Assembly: GCF_026341515.1 (NCBI RefSeq)
Contig: NZ_JAPEOK010000001.1
Location: 7,254,001 to 7,318,000, forward strand
Direction: 5' to 3'
DNA: 64,000 nt
DNA from: Streptomyces sp. NBC_00878
GTDB lineage: Bacteria; Actinomycetota; Actinomycetes; Streptomycetales; Streptomycetaceae
Position numbers and translations under genes: made by a program. The notes beneath the pieces were generated by a model. It ran no database searches. It was not told the origin of the DNA and worked only from the letters and a program-made list of their open reading frames with translations. Shown in pieces: positions 8,160-16,959 of the stretch. Every line of letters starts with the position of its first letter. The stretch's first letter is position 1.

Positions 8160-9272
8160 ATGTCCTCCGCGCTGACCGATCTCTTCCCGCTGCCGATCGT
8201 GCAGGCCCCCATGGCGGGCGGCGTCTCCGTGCCGCAGCTCGCAGCGGCCGTGTCCGAGGCCGGGGGGCTCGGTTTTCTCGCCGCCGGGTACAAAACGGCC
8301 GACGGCATGTACCAGGAGATCAAGCAGTTGCGGGGGGCCACGAGCCGTCCGTTCGGTGTGAACCTGTTCATGCCACAGCCCGAGTATGCCGACCCTGCCG
8401 CCGTCAAGGTCTACGCCCATCAGCTCGCCGGTGAGGCCGCCTGGTACGAGACCGAACTGGGCGACCCCGACAGCGGACGCGACGACGGATACGACGCCAA
8501 GCTCGCCGTACTCCTCGACAACCCGGTGCCGGTCGTCTCCTTCCACTTCGGCTGCCCCAAGCGCGACGTCCTGGAGTCCCTGAACCGGGCCGGCACGCTG
8601 ACGCTGGTCACGGCGACCACCGCCGAGGAGGCGCAGGCCGTGCAGTGGGCGGGCGCCGACGCCGTGATCGTGCAGGGCGTCGAGGCCGGCGGCCACCAGG
8701 GCACCCACCGCGACAACACGGAGGCCGACGGCTCCGGCATCGGACTGCTCTCGCTGATCGCGCAGGTCCGCGAGACCGTGCGGATCCCGATCGTCGCGGC
8801 CGGCGGCATCATGCGCGGCAGCCAGATCGCCGCCGCGCTCGCCGCCGGCGCGAGCGCCGCCCAGCTCGGCACGGCCTTCCTCGTCACGCCGGAGTCCGGC
8901 GCCAACCCCCTGCACAAGCAGGCGCTGACCAACCCCCTCTTCGTACGTACGGAGTTGACGCGCGCCTTCTCCGGCCGGCCCGCCCGCGGGCTGATGAACC
9001 GCTTCATGCGCGAGCACGGTCCGTACGCGCCCGCCGCCTACCCGGACGTCCACCACCTCACCTCCGCGCTGCGCAAGGCGGCGGCCAAGGCGGGCGACGC
9101 GCAGGGGATGGCGCTGTGGGCGGGACAGGGACATCGGCTCGCGCGCGAGCTGCCCGCCGGGCAGCTGGTCGAGGTGCTCGCGGCCGAACTCGCCGCCGCC
9201 AAGACAGCGTTGTCCTCCCAGCCCTCCCGGTCCTCCTGGTCCTCCGACCCGGGCGGGGGGAACGTCCGTTGA
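8160..9272 (+). CDS. Nitronate monooxygenase family flavoprotein
   Basis: 370 aa, FMN-dependent TIM barrel of the 2-nitropropane dioxygenase/nitronate monooxygenase family. Typical motifs: PIVQAPMAGGVS near the start, VSFHFGCP, the flavin-phosphate segments GADAVIVQGVEAGGHQG and IVAAGGI, and LGTAFLVTPES. These enzymes oxidise alkyl nitronates (for example propionate-3-nitronate); the in vivo substrate here is unknown. The start ATG 8160 is preceded by a short 5' region with no clear Shine-Dalgarno. Its TGA overlaps the TTG start of rsmE, so the two genes form an operon. Confidence 0.88.
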   Translation: MSSALTDLFPLPIVQAPMAGGVSVPQLAAAVSEAGGLGFLAAGYKTADGMYQEIKQLRGATSRPFGVNLFMPQPEYADPAAVKVYAHQLAGEAAWYETELGDPDSGRDDGYDAKLAVLLDNPVPVVSFHFGCPKRDVLESLNRAGTLTLVTATTAEEAQAVQWAGADAVIVQGVEAGGHQGTHRDNTEADGSGIGLLSLIAQVRETVRIPIVAAGGIMRGSQIAAALAAGASAAQLGTAFLVTPESGANPLHKQALTNPLFVRTELTRAFSGRPARGLMNRFMREHGPYAPAAYPDVHHLTSALRKAAAKAGDAQGMALWAGQGHRLARELPAGQLVEVLAAELAAAKTALSSQPSRSSWSSDPGGGNVR

Positions 9273-10015
9273 CCGCCCCCGTGTTCGTGGTGGACGTGGT
9301 GCCCGGCGGGCCCGAGTTCGTCCTCGACGGCTCCGAGGGGCGGCACGCCGTGAGTGTGAAGCGGCTGCGGGCGGGCGAGGACGTCGTCCTCACCGACGGA
9401 CACGGGCGCTGGGCGGCGGGCGTCGTCAAGGCGGCCGAGGGCAAGGACCGGCTCGTGGTCACGGACATCGCCGAGGTGCGCGAGGAGGCCGAACCGGCGC
9501 CCCGTATCACCGTCGTCCAGGCCCTCCCCAAGGGCGACCGCGGTGAACTCGCCGTCGAGACCATGACCGAGACCGGCGTCGACGAGATAGTCCCCTGGGC
9601 CGCGTCCCGCTGCATCACGCAGTGGAAGGGCGAGCGGGGGCTCAAAGCGCTCGGGAAGTGGCGGGCCACTGCGCGCGAGGCGGGCAAGCAGTCGCGGCGG
9701 GTGCGGTTTCCGCGGGTCGCGGACGCGATGACGACGAAGCAGGTTGCCGCGTTTCTCGCCAAAGCCGACCTTGGGGTGGTGTTGCACGAGGACCGGGGGT
9801 ACGGGAGCGAGGCGCTCGCGGTGGCCGAACTCCCTTCCTCCGGGCGGATCGTGCTCGTCGTCGGCCCCGAAGGGGGCGTGTCTCCGGAGGAGTTGGAGGC
9901 CTTTGCGCAGGCCGGGGCGAGGGCCTTTCGGCTGGGGCGGAGTGTGTTGCGGACGTCGACCGCGGGGACGGCGGCGGTGGCGTTGCTGCTGGGGCGTACG
10001 GGGCGTTGGTCCTGA
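9269..10015 (+). CDS. rsmE: RsmE, 16S rRNA m3U1498 methyltransferase
   Basis: 248 aa. N-terminal PUA-like domain (EGRHAVSVKRLRAGE) and C-terminal SPOUT knot with IVLVVGPEGG and LRTSTAGTAAV, both diagnostic of RsmE. It methylates N3 of U1498 in 16S rRNA using S-adenosylmethionine. The start is set at TTG 9269, overlapping the upstream TGA (TTGA) and preceded by a GGGGGG run; the next in-frame candidate, GTG 9281, would lose the start of the PUA fold. The gene ends into a complete copy of the palindromic repeat. Confidence 0.9.
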   Translation: MTAPVFVVDVVPGGPEFVLDGSEGRHAVSVKRLRAGEDVVLTDGHGRWAAGVVKAAEGKDRLVVTDIAEVREEAEPAPRITVVQALPKGDRGELAVETMTETGVDEIVPWAASRCITQWKGERGLKALGKWRATAREAGKQSRRVRFPRVADAMTTKQVAAFLAKADLGVVLHEDRGYGSEALAVAELPSSGRIVLVVGPEGGVSPEELEAFAQAGARAFRLGRSVLRTSTAGTAAVALLLGRTGRWS

Positions 10016-10216
10016 GGGGTTTTTCGCCCCCGCCGCCCCTACCCATTCCCGTCCCTTACTCGGGGGCGCTGCCCCCGAACCCCCGCTCCTCAAACGCCGG
10101 AGGGGCTGACTATCAGCCCGTCCGGCGTTTGAGGACGAGGCCGTTCAGGCCGATACGGGGGTCTGGGGGCGGAGCCCCCAGAAAGGGACGGGAATGGGTA
10201 GGGGCGGCGGGGGCGA
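10016..10216. repeat. Composite palindromic intergenic repeat (copy 3, complete)
   Basis: A near-perfect large inverted repeat: left arm TTTTTCGCCCCCGCCGCCCC with ACCCATTCCCGTC, a GGGGGCGCTGCCCCC hairpin, and a centre CTCAAACGCCGGAGGGGCTGA opposed to TCAGCCCGTCCGGCGTTTGAG. A GGGGGCGGAGCCCCC hairpin and the mirrored right arm ending GGCGGGGGCGAA follow. It is the best-preserved copy and lies just after rsmE. Confidence 0.85.
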
Positions 10217-10273
10217 ACATCGTGGCCGCATGCCGTCTACCGCGGCCCGCTCACGGGTGGCACGCTGCCGTCC

Positions 10274-10861
10274 ATGGGGGCATTGAGGCGTATACGGCGT
10301 CGCCTGGGACGGCGGCGGGGACCGGTCGCGGCAGGCCTCGCCGTCGCGGCCGTGTTCGGCGCGGCGGCGTGCGAACCGGGCGGCGGCATGGGCACCGCCG
10401 CCGTGGCGATCACGACCGACCAGGCAGGAACCCGCGAACTGGAGAAGCAGGGCGTCGACGTGCAGTGGCTCAGCTGCACGGCCTCGTACGGGGACAAGGG
10501 GCCGACCACCGGAAACTCGCCGAGCGTGCGGAGTGTCGCGACCGTCGACTGCGTCGGGGAGGCGAAGGACGGGCGGGAGATCACCATCAAGGGCAAGGTG
10601 ACGCAGGAGATCAACGGGGCCTGCGTACGGGGCGATCTGACCGCCAAAGTGGCCGGCAAGCAGTGGTTCCGGGCGGACGTGCTCGGGAACTGCGCCGCGG
10701 GTACGCCGAGCACCACGAAGCCGAGCACCACGAAGCCATGGACCCCGCCCGCCGACCACAGGACGACCCCGCCCGCCGACCGGCCCGGGGCGACCGTCAC
10801 CGTCACCCGGACCGTCACCGTGTCCCCGCACCCCACGTGCTCGTGCTTCCAGGGCAAGTGA
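10274..10861 (+). CDS. Putative lipoprotein, function unknown
   Basis: 195 aa. An Arg-rich N-terminus (RRIRRRLGRRR), a hydrophobic stretch and a lipobox-like AAAC near residue 33 predict a lipoprotein signal. The mature part holds two further Cys pairs within a beta-rich domain (LSCTASYGDKGP, VDCVGEAKDGREITIKGKV, NGACVRGDL), then a Thr/Pro-rich tail (STTKPSTTKPWTPP) ending in VTVTRTVTV. I do not recognise a named family. Start ATG 10274 lacks an evident ribosome site. The stop codon lies inside the first unit of a 12-bp tandem array. Confidence 0.7.
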   Translation: MGALRRIRRRLGRRRGPVAAGLAVAAVFGAAACEPGGGMGTAAVAITTDQAGTRELEKQGVDVQWLSCTASYGDKGPTTGNSPSVRSVATVDCVGEAKDGREITIKGKVTQEINGACVRGDLTAKVAGKQWFRADVLGNCAAGTPSTTKPSTTKPWTPPADHRTTPPADRPGATVTVTRTVTVSPHPTCSCFQGK

Positions 10862-10954
10862 TCCGCCAAGGGATCTGCTCAGGGATCTGCCAAGGGATCC
10901 GCCAAGGGATCTGCCGAGTGATCCACCGAGCGGTCCGCCCAGGGATCCACCCGG
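10859..10954. repeat. 12-bp tandem repeat array starting at a stop codon (8 units)
   Basis: Eight contiguous 12-bp units of the type GGATCTGCCAAG fill 10859-10954. The first unit, TGATCCGCCAAG, contains the TGA of the lipoprotein gene. Unit length is a multiple of three. The array lies between the lipoprotein gene and the tricorn protease gene. Confidence 0.85.
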
Positions 10955-11007
10955 CGAAGTGATCGAAAGCTCTGGTCGTGGACAGAGTCGCTGCATAGGG
11001 TGATCGG

Positions 11008-14000
11008 GTGACACAGCCTGCATCCGCCGTAGCCGCCGTATCCGCCGTCTCGTCCGCGTATCTCCGGTATCCGCATCCGCACGGTGAGTTGATCACCTTC
11101 ACCGCCGAGGACGACGTCTGGGTCGCGCCGCTCGACGGCGGTCGTGCCTGGCGCGTCAGCGCCGACAACGTGCCGGTGAACCATCCCCGCATCTCCCCGG
11201 ACGGGACGACCGTCGCCTGGACCTCCACCCGCGACGGCGCCCCCGAGGTGCATGTCGCCCCCGTCGACGGCGGTTCCACCAAACGCCTTACGCACTGGGG
11301 CAGTTGGAAGACCCAGGTGCGCGGCTGGACCCCGGAGGGCGAGGTGCTCGCGCTCAGCACCCAGGGGCAGGCGAGCCTGCGCCGCAGCTGGGCCCGGGCC
11401 GTCCCCCTCGACGGCGGTCCCGCAACCACCCTTCCGTACGGGCCTGTTGGCGATGTGGCCCACGGGCCCGCGACCGTTCTGCTGTCCGCGCCCATGGGCC
11501 GTGAGGCCGCCTGGTGGAAGCGCTACCGGGGCGGCACGGCCGGGAAGCTGTGGATCGACCGGGAAGGTGACGGGGAGGCCGGGGAGTTCGTACGGCTGCA
11601 TGCCGACCTGGACGGGAATCTGGAGTATCCCTCGTGGGTGGGGGAGCGGGTCGTCTTTCTCTCCGACCACGAGGGGGTGGGGGCCGTTTACTCCTCCCTC
11701 GCCGATGGGTCGGATCTGCGGCGGCACACGGGCGTTGATCGCTTCTACGCCCGGCATGCCTCCACCGACGGGACCCGGGTCGTCTACGCCTCCGCCGGTG
11801 AGCTGTGGATCCTCGACGACCTCGACGGGGCCGAGCCGCGCCGCCTCGACATCCGGCTCGGCGGGCAGCGCGTCGATCTGCAGCCGCACGCCGTGAACGC
11901 GTCCCGCTGGTTCGGTGCCGCCGCGCCCGACCACACCGGACGCGGCAGCGCGGTCGCCGTGCGCGGAGCCGTCCACTGGGTCACCCACCGCTCGGGCCCG
12001 GCCCGCGCGCTCGCCGCCGAACAGGGCGTACGGGCCCGGCTGCCGCGCACCTTCCGCGCGGACGGTGAGGAGCACGTGGTGTGGGTGACGGACGCCGAGG
12101 GCGATGACGCTCTTGAGTTCGCGCCCGCCACCGGTGTCGCGCCGGGGGCCACCCCGAGACGCCTCGCCGCCGGACAACTCGGGCGGGTGCTCGGACTCGC
12201 GGTGGCGCCCGACGGCAGCCGCGCCGCGGTCGCCTCGCACGACGGGCGGGTGCTGCTCGTCGAGCGCGAGAGCGGCGAGGTACGGGAGGTCGACCGCAGC
12301 GAGGACGGCGAGGTCTCCGGGCTCGCCTTCTCGCCCGACTCCGCCTGGCTCGCCTGGTCGCACCCCGGCCCGCGACCGCTGCGCCAGCTGAAGCTCGCCA
12401 ACACCGCGGACCTCTCGGTGACCGAGGCGACGCCGCTCCGGTTCCGGGACTACGCGCCCGCGTTCACTCTCGACGGGAAGCATCTGGCCTTCCTGTCGGC
12501 GCGGTCCTTCGACCCCGTCTACGACGAGCACGTCTTCGACCTGGCCTTCGTCGGCGGCTCGCGACCGCATCTCATCACCCTCGCCGCGACCACCCCCTCG
12601 CCGTTCGGGCCGCAGCGGCACGGCCGGCCCTTCGAGGCGCCCGACAAGGACGAGACGCCCGACAGCGAGGGCTCCCCGGCGACGCGCATCGACCTCGACG
12701 GGCTCGGTGACCGCATCGTGCCGTTCCCCGTCGAGGCCGCCCGCTACTCCGGGCTGCGGGCCGCCAAGGACGGGCTGCTGTGGCTGCGGCACCCCGTACG
12801 GGGCGTACTCGGCGCCTCCCGCGCCACCCCGGACGACCCGGACCCGAAGACCGACCTGGAGCGCTACGACCTCGCCCAGCAGCGCATCGAGCACCTCGCC
12901 ACCGACGCCGACGGCTTCATGGTCACCGGCGACGGCAAGCGGATCCTGCTGTGGACCGACAGCAAACTCAAGGTCGTACCGAGCGACCGGCGCGCCTCGC
13001 TCGATGACGAGAGCGACACGAACATCACCGTCGACCTGTCGCGCATCCGCCAGACCGTCGACCCGGCCGCCGAATGGCGGCAGATGTACGACGAGACCGG
13101 CCGCCTCATGCGCGACAACTTCTGGCGCCCCGACCTCGGCGGCACCGACTGGAACGGCGTACTGGACCGGTACCGGCCCGTGCTCGAACGGGTCGCCACC
13201 CACGACGACCTGGTCGACCTCCTCTGGGAGGTACAGGGCGAACTCGGCACCTCGCACGCGTACGTCATGCCGCGCGGCGGATACGGCGGCGGCGAGCGGC
13301 AGGGGCTGCTCGGCGCCGACATCTCCCGTCACGAGGACGGCCCCCAGGGCGCGCCGCAGTGGCGCATCGACCGCATCCTGCCGTCCGAGACCTCCGACCC
13401 GGACGCGCAATCGCCGCTCGCCGCGCCCGGGGTCGCCGTGCGCGCCGGGGACGCGATCGTGGCCGTCTCCGGGCGGCCTGTCGACCCGGTGACCGGGCCG
13501 GGACCGCTGTTCGTCGGCACGGCCGGGAAGGCCGTCGAGCTGACCATCTCGCCCGCGGGCGGCGGCGATCCGCGGCACGCCGTCGTCGTACCGATCTCCG
13601 ACGAGGAACCCCTGCGCTACCACGCGTGGGTCGCCGACCGGCGTGCCTACGTCCACGAGAAGTCCGGCGGCCGGCTCGGCTATCTCCACGTGCCCGACAT
13701 GCAGGCGCCCGGCTGGGCCCAGATCCACCGCGACCTGCGCGTCGAGGTCGCCCGCGAGGGCCTCGTCGTGGACGTCCGCGAGAACCGCGGCGGCCACACC
13801 TCCCAACTGGTCGTCGAGAAACTCGCCCGGCGCATCGTCGGCTGGGACCTCGCCCGCGGTATGCGGCCCACCAGCTACCCGGAGGACGCGCCGCGCGGGC
13901 CCGTCGTCGCCGTCGCCAACGAGTTCTCCGGCTCGGACGGCGACATCGTCAACGCCGCGATCAAGGCCCTCGGCATCGGCCCGGTCGTCGGCACCCGCAC

Positions 14001-14262
14001 CTGGGGCGGCGTCGTCGGCATCGACAGCCGCTACCGGCTCGTCGACGGGACGCTCGTCACCCAGCCCAAGTACGCGTTCTGGCTGGAGGGTTACGAGTGG
14101 GGCGTGGAGAACCACGGCGTCGACCCGGACGTCGAGGTGGTCCAGGCCCCGCAGGACTACGCCGCCGGGCGTGACGCGCAGCTCGACGAGGCGATCCGTA
14201 TCGCGCTGGCGGCGCTCACGGAGAACCCGGCGAGGACGGCTCCGCTGTTGCCGGGTTCGTAG
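11008..14262 (+). CDS. Tricorn protease homologue (S41 family)
   Basis: 1084 aa. The N-terminal two thirds carry beta-propeller-type repeats (DGTTVAWTSTRDG, SPDSAWLAWSHPG). A PDZ domain follows (about residues 765-850, with VAVRAGDAIVAVSGRPV), then the S41 peptidase core. The probable nucleophile is Ser976, followed by Asp977 (EFSGSDGD), and a SHAY histidine lies near 750, matching the tricorn arrangement. Tricorn proteins degrade oligopeptides released by the proteasome, fitting an actinobacterium. The GTG start 11008 follows the 12-bp repeat array. Length agrees with known Streptomyces homologues. Confidence 0.93.
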   Translation: MTQPASAVAAVSAVSSAYLRYPHPHGELITFTAEDDVWVAPLDGGRAWRVSADNVPVNHPRISPDGTTVAWTSTRDGAPEVHVAPVDGGSTKRLTHWGSWKTQVRGWTPEGEVLALSTQGQASLRRSWARAVPLDGGPATTLPYGPVGDVAHGPATVLLSAPMGREAAWWKRYRGGTAGKLWIDREGDGEAGEFVRLHADLDGNLEYPSWVGERVVFLSDHEGVGAVYSSLADGSDLRRHTGVDRFYARHASTDGTRVVYASAGELWILDDLDGAEPRRLDIRLGGQRVDLQPHAVNASRWFGAAAPDHTGRGSAVAVRGAVHWVTHRSGPARALAAEQGVRARLPRTFRADGEEHVVWVTDAEGDDALEFAPATGVAPGATPRRLAAGQLGRVLGLAVAPDGSRAAVASHDGRVLLVERESGEVREVDRSEDGEVSGLAFSPDSAWLAWSHPGPRPLRQLKLANTADLSVTEATPLRFRDYAPAFTLDGKHLAFLSARSFDPVYDEHVFDLAFVGGSRPHLITLAATTPSPFGPQRHGRPFEAPDKDETPDSEGSPATRIDLDGLGDRIVPFPVEAARYSGLRAAKDGLLWLRHPVRGVLGASRATPDDPDPKTDLERYDLAQQRIEHLATDADGFMVTGDGKRILLWTDSKLKVVPSDRRASLDDESDTNITVDLSRIRQTVDPAAEWRQMYDETGRLMRDNFWRPDLGGTDWNGVLDRYRPVLERVATHDDLVDLLWEVQGELGTSHAYVMPRGGYGGGERQGLLGADISRHEDGPQGAPQWRIDRILPSETSDPDAQSPLAAPGVAVRAGDAIVAVSGRPVDPVTGPGPLFVGTAGKAVELTISPAGGGDPRHAVVVPISDEEPLRYHAWVADRRAYVHEKSGGRLGYLHVPDMQAPGWAQIHRDLRVEVAREGLVVDVRENRGGHTSQLVVEKLARRIVGWDLARGMRPTSYPEDAPRGPVVAVANEFSGSDGDIVNAAIKALGIGPVVGTRTWGGVVGIDSRYRLVDGTLVTQPKYAFWLEGYEWGVENHGVDPDVEVVQAPQDYAAGRDAQLDEAIRIALAALTENPARTAPLLPGS

Positions 14263-14297
14263 GGGCCCCGGGTTCGTAGAGTGCGGGTGCGTGGGGG

Positions 14298-14358
14298 CTG
14301 GTCGCGCCCACGCGGCGGAGCCGCATATGTCACGGCCCCGCGCCCCCGACGGGGCTCG
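14298..14358. repeat. Short GC-rich intergenic repeat (family B, copy 1)
   Basis: A block beginning GCTGGTCGCGCCCACGCGGC, with GGCGGAGCCGC and CCCCGCGCCCCCGACGGGGC hairpins. It is clearly related to 34001-34063. It lies between the tricorn gene and the HIT gene, close to the latter's promoter region. Confidence 0.7.
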
Positions 14359-14401
14359 GTACCATGCCGGGGCAACGATCATCCAGCGTGAGGAGCCGCG
14401 C

Positions 14402-14755
14402 ATGGCAGGGGAACTACAGGACGACTGCCTGTTCTGCAAGGTCGTCGGTGGGCAGATCCCGGCGACCGTCGTCCGCGAGACCGACACGACCGTCGCCTTC
14501 CGGGACATCAACCCGCAGGCGCCCATCCACGTCCTGGTGATCCCGAAGGTCCACCACCCGGACGCCGCCGCCCTCGCGGCCGCCGAGCCGGCGATCCTCG
14601 CCGACATCGTGCGCGAGGCCGGTGAAGTCGCCGTCGACGAGAAGCTCGACAGCTACCGCATCGTCTTCAACACCGGCAGCGGGGCCGGGCAGACCGTCTT
14701 CCACGCCCACGCCCACGTACTGGGCGGCCGCGGCATGCAGTGGCCCCCCGGCTAG
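14402..14755 (+). CDS. HIT-family nucleotide-binding protein
   Basis: 117 aa. An N-terminal CLFCKVVGGQIPA, RDINPQAPIHVLVIPK, and the histidine triad HAHAHVLGG near the C-terminus identify the HINT/PKCI-like branch of HIT hydrolases, which cleave nucleoside phosphoramidates or related adenylated compounds. Length is typical. Start ATG 14402 has GTGAGGAG upstream. The gene precedes rnz by 31 bp and is probably cotranscribed with it. The physiological substrate is not evident. Confidence 0.92.
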   Translation: MAGELQDDCLFCKVVGGQIPATVVRETDTTVAFRDINPQAPIHVLVIPKVHHPDAAALAAAEPAILADIVREAGEVAVDEKLDSYRIVFNTGSGAGQTVFHAHAHVLGGRGMQWPPG

Positions 14756-14786
14756 CCGCGCCACTCGGGAAGCCGGATAACTCGAC

Positions 14787-15692
14787 ATGTCCGTACGCGA
14801 ATTGGTGGTCCTCGGCACCGCCAGCCAGGTGCCCACCCGGCACCGCAACCACAACGGCTATCTGTTGCGCTGGGACAGCGAGGGCATCCTCTTCGACCCC
14901 GGCGAGGGCACGCAGCGGCAGATGCTGCGCGCCGGGGTCGCCGCGCACGACCTCCATCGGATCTGCGTCACGCACTTCCACGGCGACCACTCCCTCGGCC
15001 TCGCCGGAGTGATCCAGCGGATCAACCTCGACCGGGTGCCGCACGAGATCACCGCCCACTACCCGCGCTCCGGGCAGCGGTTCTACGACCGGCTGCGGTA
15101 CGCGACCGCCTACCGCGAGACGGTCCCGCTCACCGAGGCGCCGGTCGACTCCGACGGGGTTCTGGCATCCACGCCGTCGTACACGCTGGAGGCCCGCAAG
15201 CTCTCCCATCCCGTCGAGTCGTACGGCTACCGCCTCGTCGAACCCGACGGGCGGCGGATGCTGCCCGAGCGGCTCGCCTCGTACGGGATCAAGGGGCCGG
15301 ACGTCGGGCGGATCCAGCGGGAGGGCACGCTGGGGGACGTGTCGCTCGACGACGTCAGTGAGGCGCGGTACGGGCAGCGGTTCGCCTTCGTCATGGACAC
15401 CAGGCTGTGCGACGGGGTGTACGCGCTCGCGCAGGGGTGCGACATGCTCGTCATCGAGTCGACGTTCCTCGACGGGGACATCCAACTCGCCGTCGACCAC
15501 GGCCACCTGACGGCAGGTCAGGCAGGAGCGGTGGCCCGGGAGGCGGGCGTACGGCACCTCGTGCTCACGCACTTCAGTCAGCGGTACAACGAGCCCGACG
15601 AATTCGAGCGGCAGGCGCGGGCCGCGGGGTTCGAGGGGGAGCTGACGGTGGCACACGATCTGTTGCGGGTGCCGGTTCCGAAGCGGAGATGA
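14787..15692 (+). CDS. rnz: Ribonuclease Z
   Basis: 301 aa. Beta-lactamase-fold tRNA 3'-processing endonuclease: the signature is HFHGDH with ligands His63, His65, Asp67 and His68. [13 protein letters not shown] at the N-terminus, [12 protein letters not shown], the later DTRLCDG and the terminal THFSQRY are all RNase Z-like. It removes 3' trailers from pre-tRNAs. Start ATG 14787 is preceded by the 3' end of the HIT gene. An enzyme of about 300 aa is the normal bacterial short form. Confidence 0.93.
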   Translation: MSVRELVVLGTASQVPTRHRNHNGYLLRWDSEGILFDPGEGTQRQMLRAGVAAHDLHRICVTHFHGDHSLGLAGVIQRINLDRVPHEITAHYPRSGQRFYDRLRYATAYRETVPLTEAPVDSDGVLASTPSYTLEARKLSHPVESYGYRLVEPDGRRMLPERLASYGIKGPDVGRIQREGTLGDVSLDDVSEARYGQRFAFVMDTRLCDGVYALAQGCDMLVIESTFLDGDIQLAVDHGHLTAGQAGAVAREAGVRHLVLTHFSQRYNEPDEFERQARAAGFEGELTVAHDLLRVPVPKRR

Positions 15693-15714
15693 GACGGGGC
15701 CGTACGATGCCGTG

Positions 15715-16707
15715 ATGTCCATCCCGAAAGCCGAACTGCACCTGCACATCGAGGGCACCCTGGAGCCCGAGCTGGCCTTCGCGCTCGCCGCGCGCAACGG
15801 TGTCACGCTGCCCTACACGGACACCGACGAGCTGCGCGAGGCGTATCTGTTCTCGGATCTGCAGTCGTTCCTGAACCTGTACTACGGGCTCATGGCCGTG
15901 CTGCGGACCGAGGACGACTTCGCGGACCTCGCCGACGCGTATCTCGCGCGGGCCGCCGCGCAGGGGGTGCGGCACGCGGAGATCTTCTTCGATCCGCAGG
16001 CGCACATCGCCCGGGGCGTCGGGATCGGGACCGTGGTGGAGGGGCTCGGACGGGCGCTCGACCGGAGCGAGGCCGCGCACGGGGTCTCCACCCAGCTGAT
16101 CATGTGTTTCCTGCGGGACGAGTCCGCCGAGTCCGCGATGGAGACCCTCCAGGCCGCGAAGCCGTACCTCGACCGGATCGTCGGCGTCGGGCTCGACTCC
16201 GCGGAAGTCGGGCATCCGCCCGTGAAGTTCCGTGAGGTGTACGAAGCCGCTGCCGCGCTCGGGCTGCGGCGGGTCGCCCACGCGGGGGAGGAGGGGCCGC
16301 CCTCCTACATCACCGAGGCGCTCGACGCGCTCGGGGTCGAGCGGATCGATCACGGGCTGCGGTGTATGGAGGATCCCGAGCTGGTGGCGCGGCTGGTGCG
16401 GGAGCGGGTGCCGTTGACGTTGTGCCCGATGTCCAACGTCCGGCTCCGGGCCGTGGACGTTCTGGAGGACCATCCGCTGCCCGCGATGCTCGACGCGGGG
16501 CTGCTGTGCACGGTCAACTCCGATGATCCCGCGTACTTCGGCGGGTACGTCGGGGACAACTTCCACGCCGTGCGGGAGGCGTTGGGGTTGTCCCACGACC
16601 GACTCCGGGAGCTGGCCCGCAACTCGTTCGTGGCGTCTTTCCTCGACCATGACGAGGAGCGGCGGGTTCGGTATCTGGCGGAGGTGGAGGCGTACGAGTT
16701 TCCGTAG
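15715..16707 (+). CDS. Adenosine/adenine deaminase family, adenine deaminase-type
   Basis: 330 aa, amidohydrolase TIM barrel. The zinc and catalytic motifs are ELHLHIEGTLEPE, AHAGEEGPP, RIDHGLR and NSDDPAYFGGY. The segments GLDSAEVGHPP, PLTLCPMSN and DDPAYFGGYV resemble the adenine deaminase branch (free base to hypoxanthine) more than classical adenosine deaminases, whose first motif is usually HLDG; substrate assignment is therefore inference. I prefer ATG 15715 to the adjoining GTG 15712. It lies 22 bp after rnz on the same strand. Confidence 0.82.
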   Translation: MSIPKAELHLHIEGTLEPELAFALAARNGVTLPYTDTDELREAYLFSDLQSFLNLYYGLMAVLRTEDDFADLADAYLARAAAQGVRHAEIFFDPQAHIARGVGIGTVVEGLGRALDRSEAAHGVSTQLIMCFLRDESAESAMETLQAAKPYLDRIVGVGLDSAEVGHPPVKFREVYEAAAALGLRRVAHAGEEGPPSYITEALDALGVERIDHGLRCMEDPELVARLVRERVPLTLCPMSNVRLRAVDVLEDHPLPAMLDAGLLCTVNSDDPAYFGGYVGDNFHAVREALGLSHDRLRELARNSFVASFLDHDEERRVRYLAEVEAYEFP

Positions 16708-16717
16708 GGGGGCCAGG

Positions 16718-16870
16718 GGTTTCTTCGCCCCCGCCGCCCCTACCCTCCCCCACTCTCGGCTTCGCTCGAGCGGGGGGACCCCCATCGTCCCTGCCTCGGG
16801 GGCCGGCCCCCGAACCCCCGCTCCTCAAACGCCGGAGGGGCTGACTGCCAGCCCGTCCGGCGGGGGCGAA
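16718..16870. repeat. Composite palindromic intergenic repeat (copy 4, truncated)
   Basis: Left arm CTTCGCCCCCGCCGCCCC, the nested CTCGGCTTCGCTCGAG block flanked by C and G runs, a GGGGGCCGGCCCCC hairpin and the CTCAAACGCCGGAGGGGCTGA centre. Most of the right half after CAGCCCGTCCGG is deleted, and the element runs directly into GGGGGCGAA. It lies after the adenine deaminase-type gene. Confidence 0.75.
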
Positions 16871-16959
16871 ATCCCTCCGGCCCCGGCGTGACCCGTCACC
16901 CCCCGCCGCGTGTTTGGTGCACACTGGCCTGAATCCGCACCACCTCATGGGAGCGCACC

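Noticed and set aside
10859..10954. CRISPR array
   Set aside because: The units are contiguous 12-mers without spacers; this is a minisatellite. No cas genes occur in the window.
10879..14607. Minus-strand frame of 1242 codons opposite the tricorn gene
   Set aside because: Antisense to a well-conserved protease and running into the 12-bp repeat array; no domain seen.
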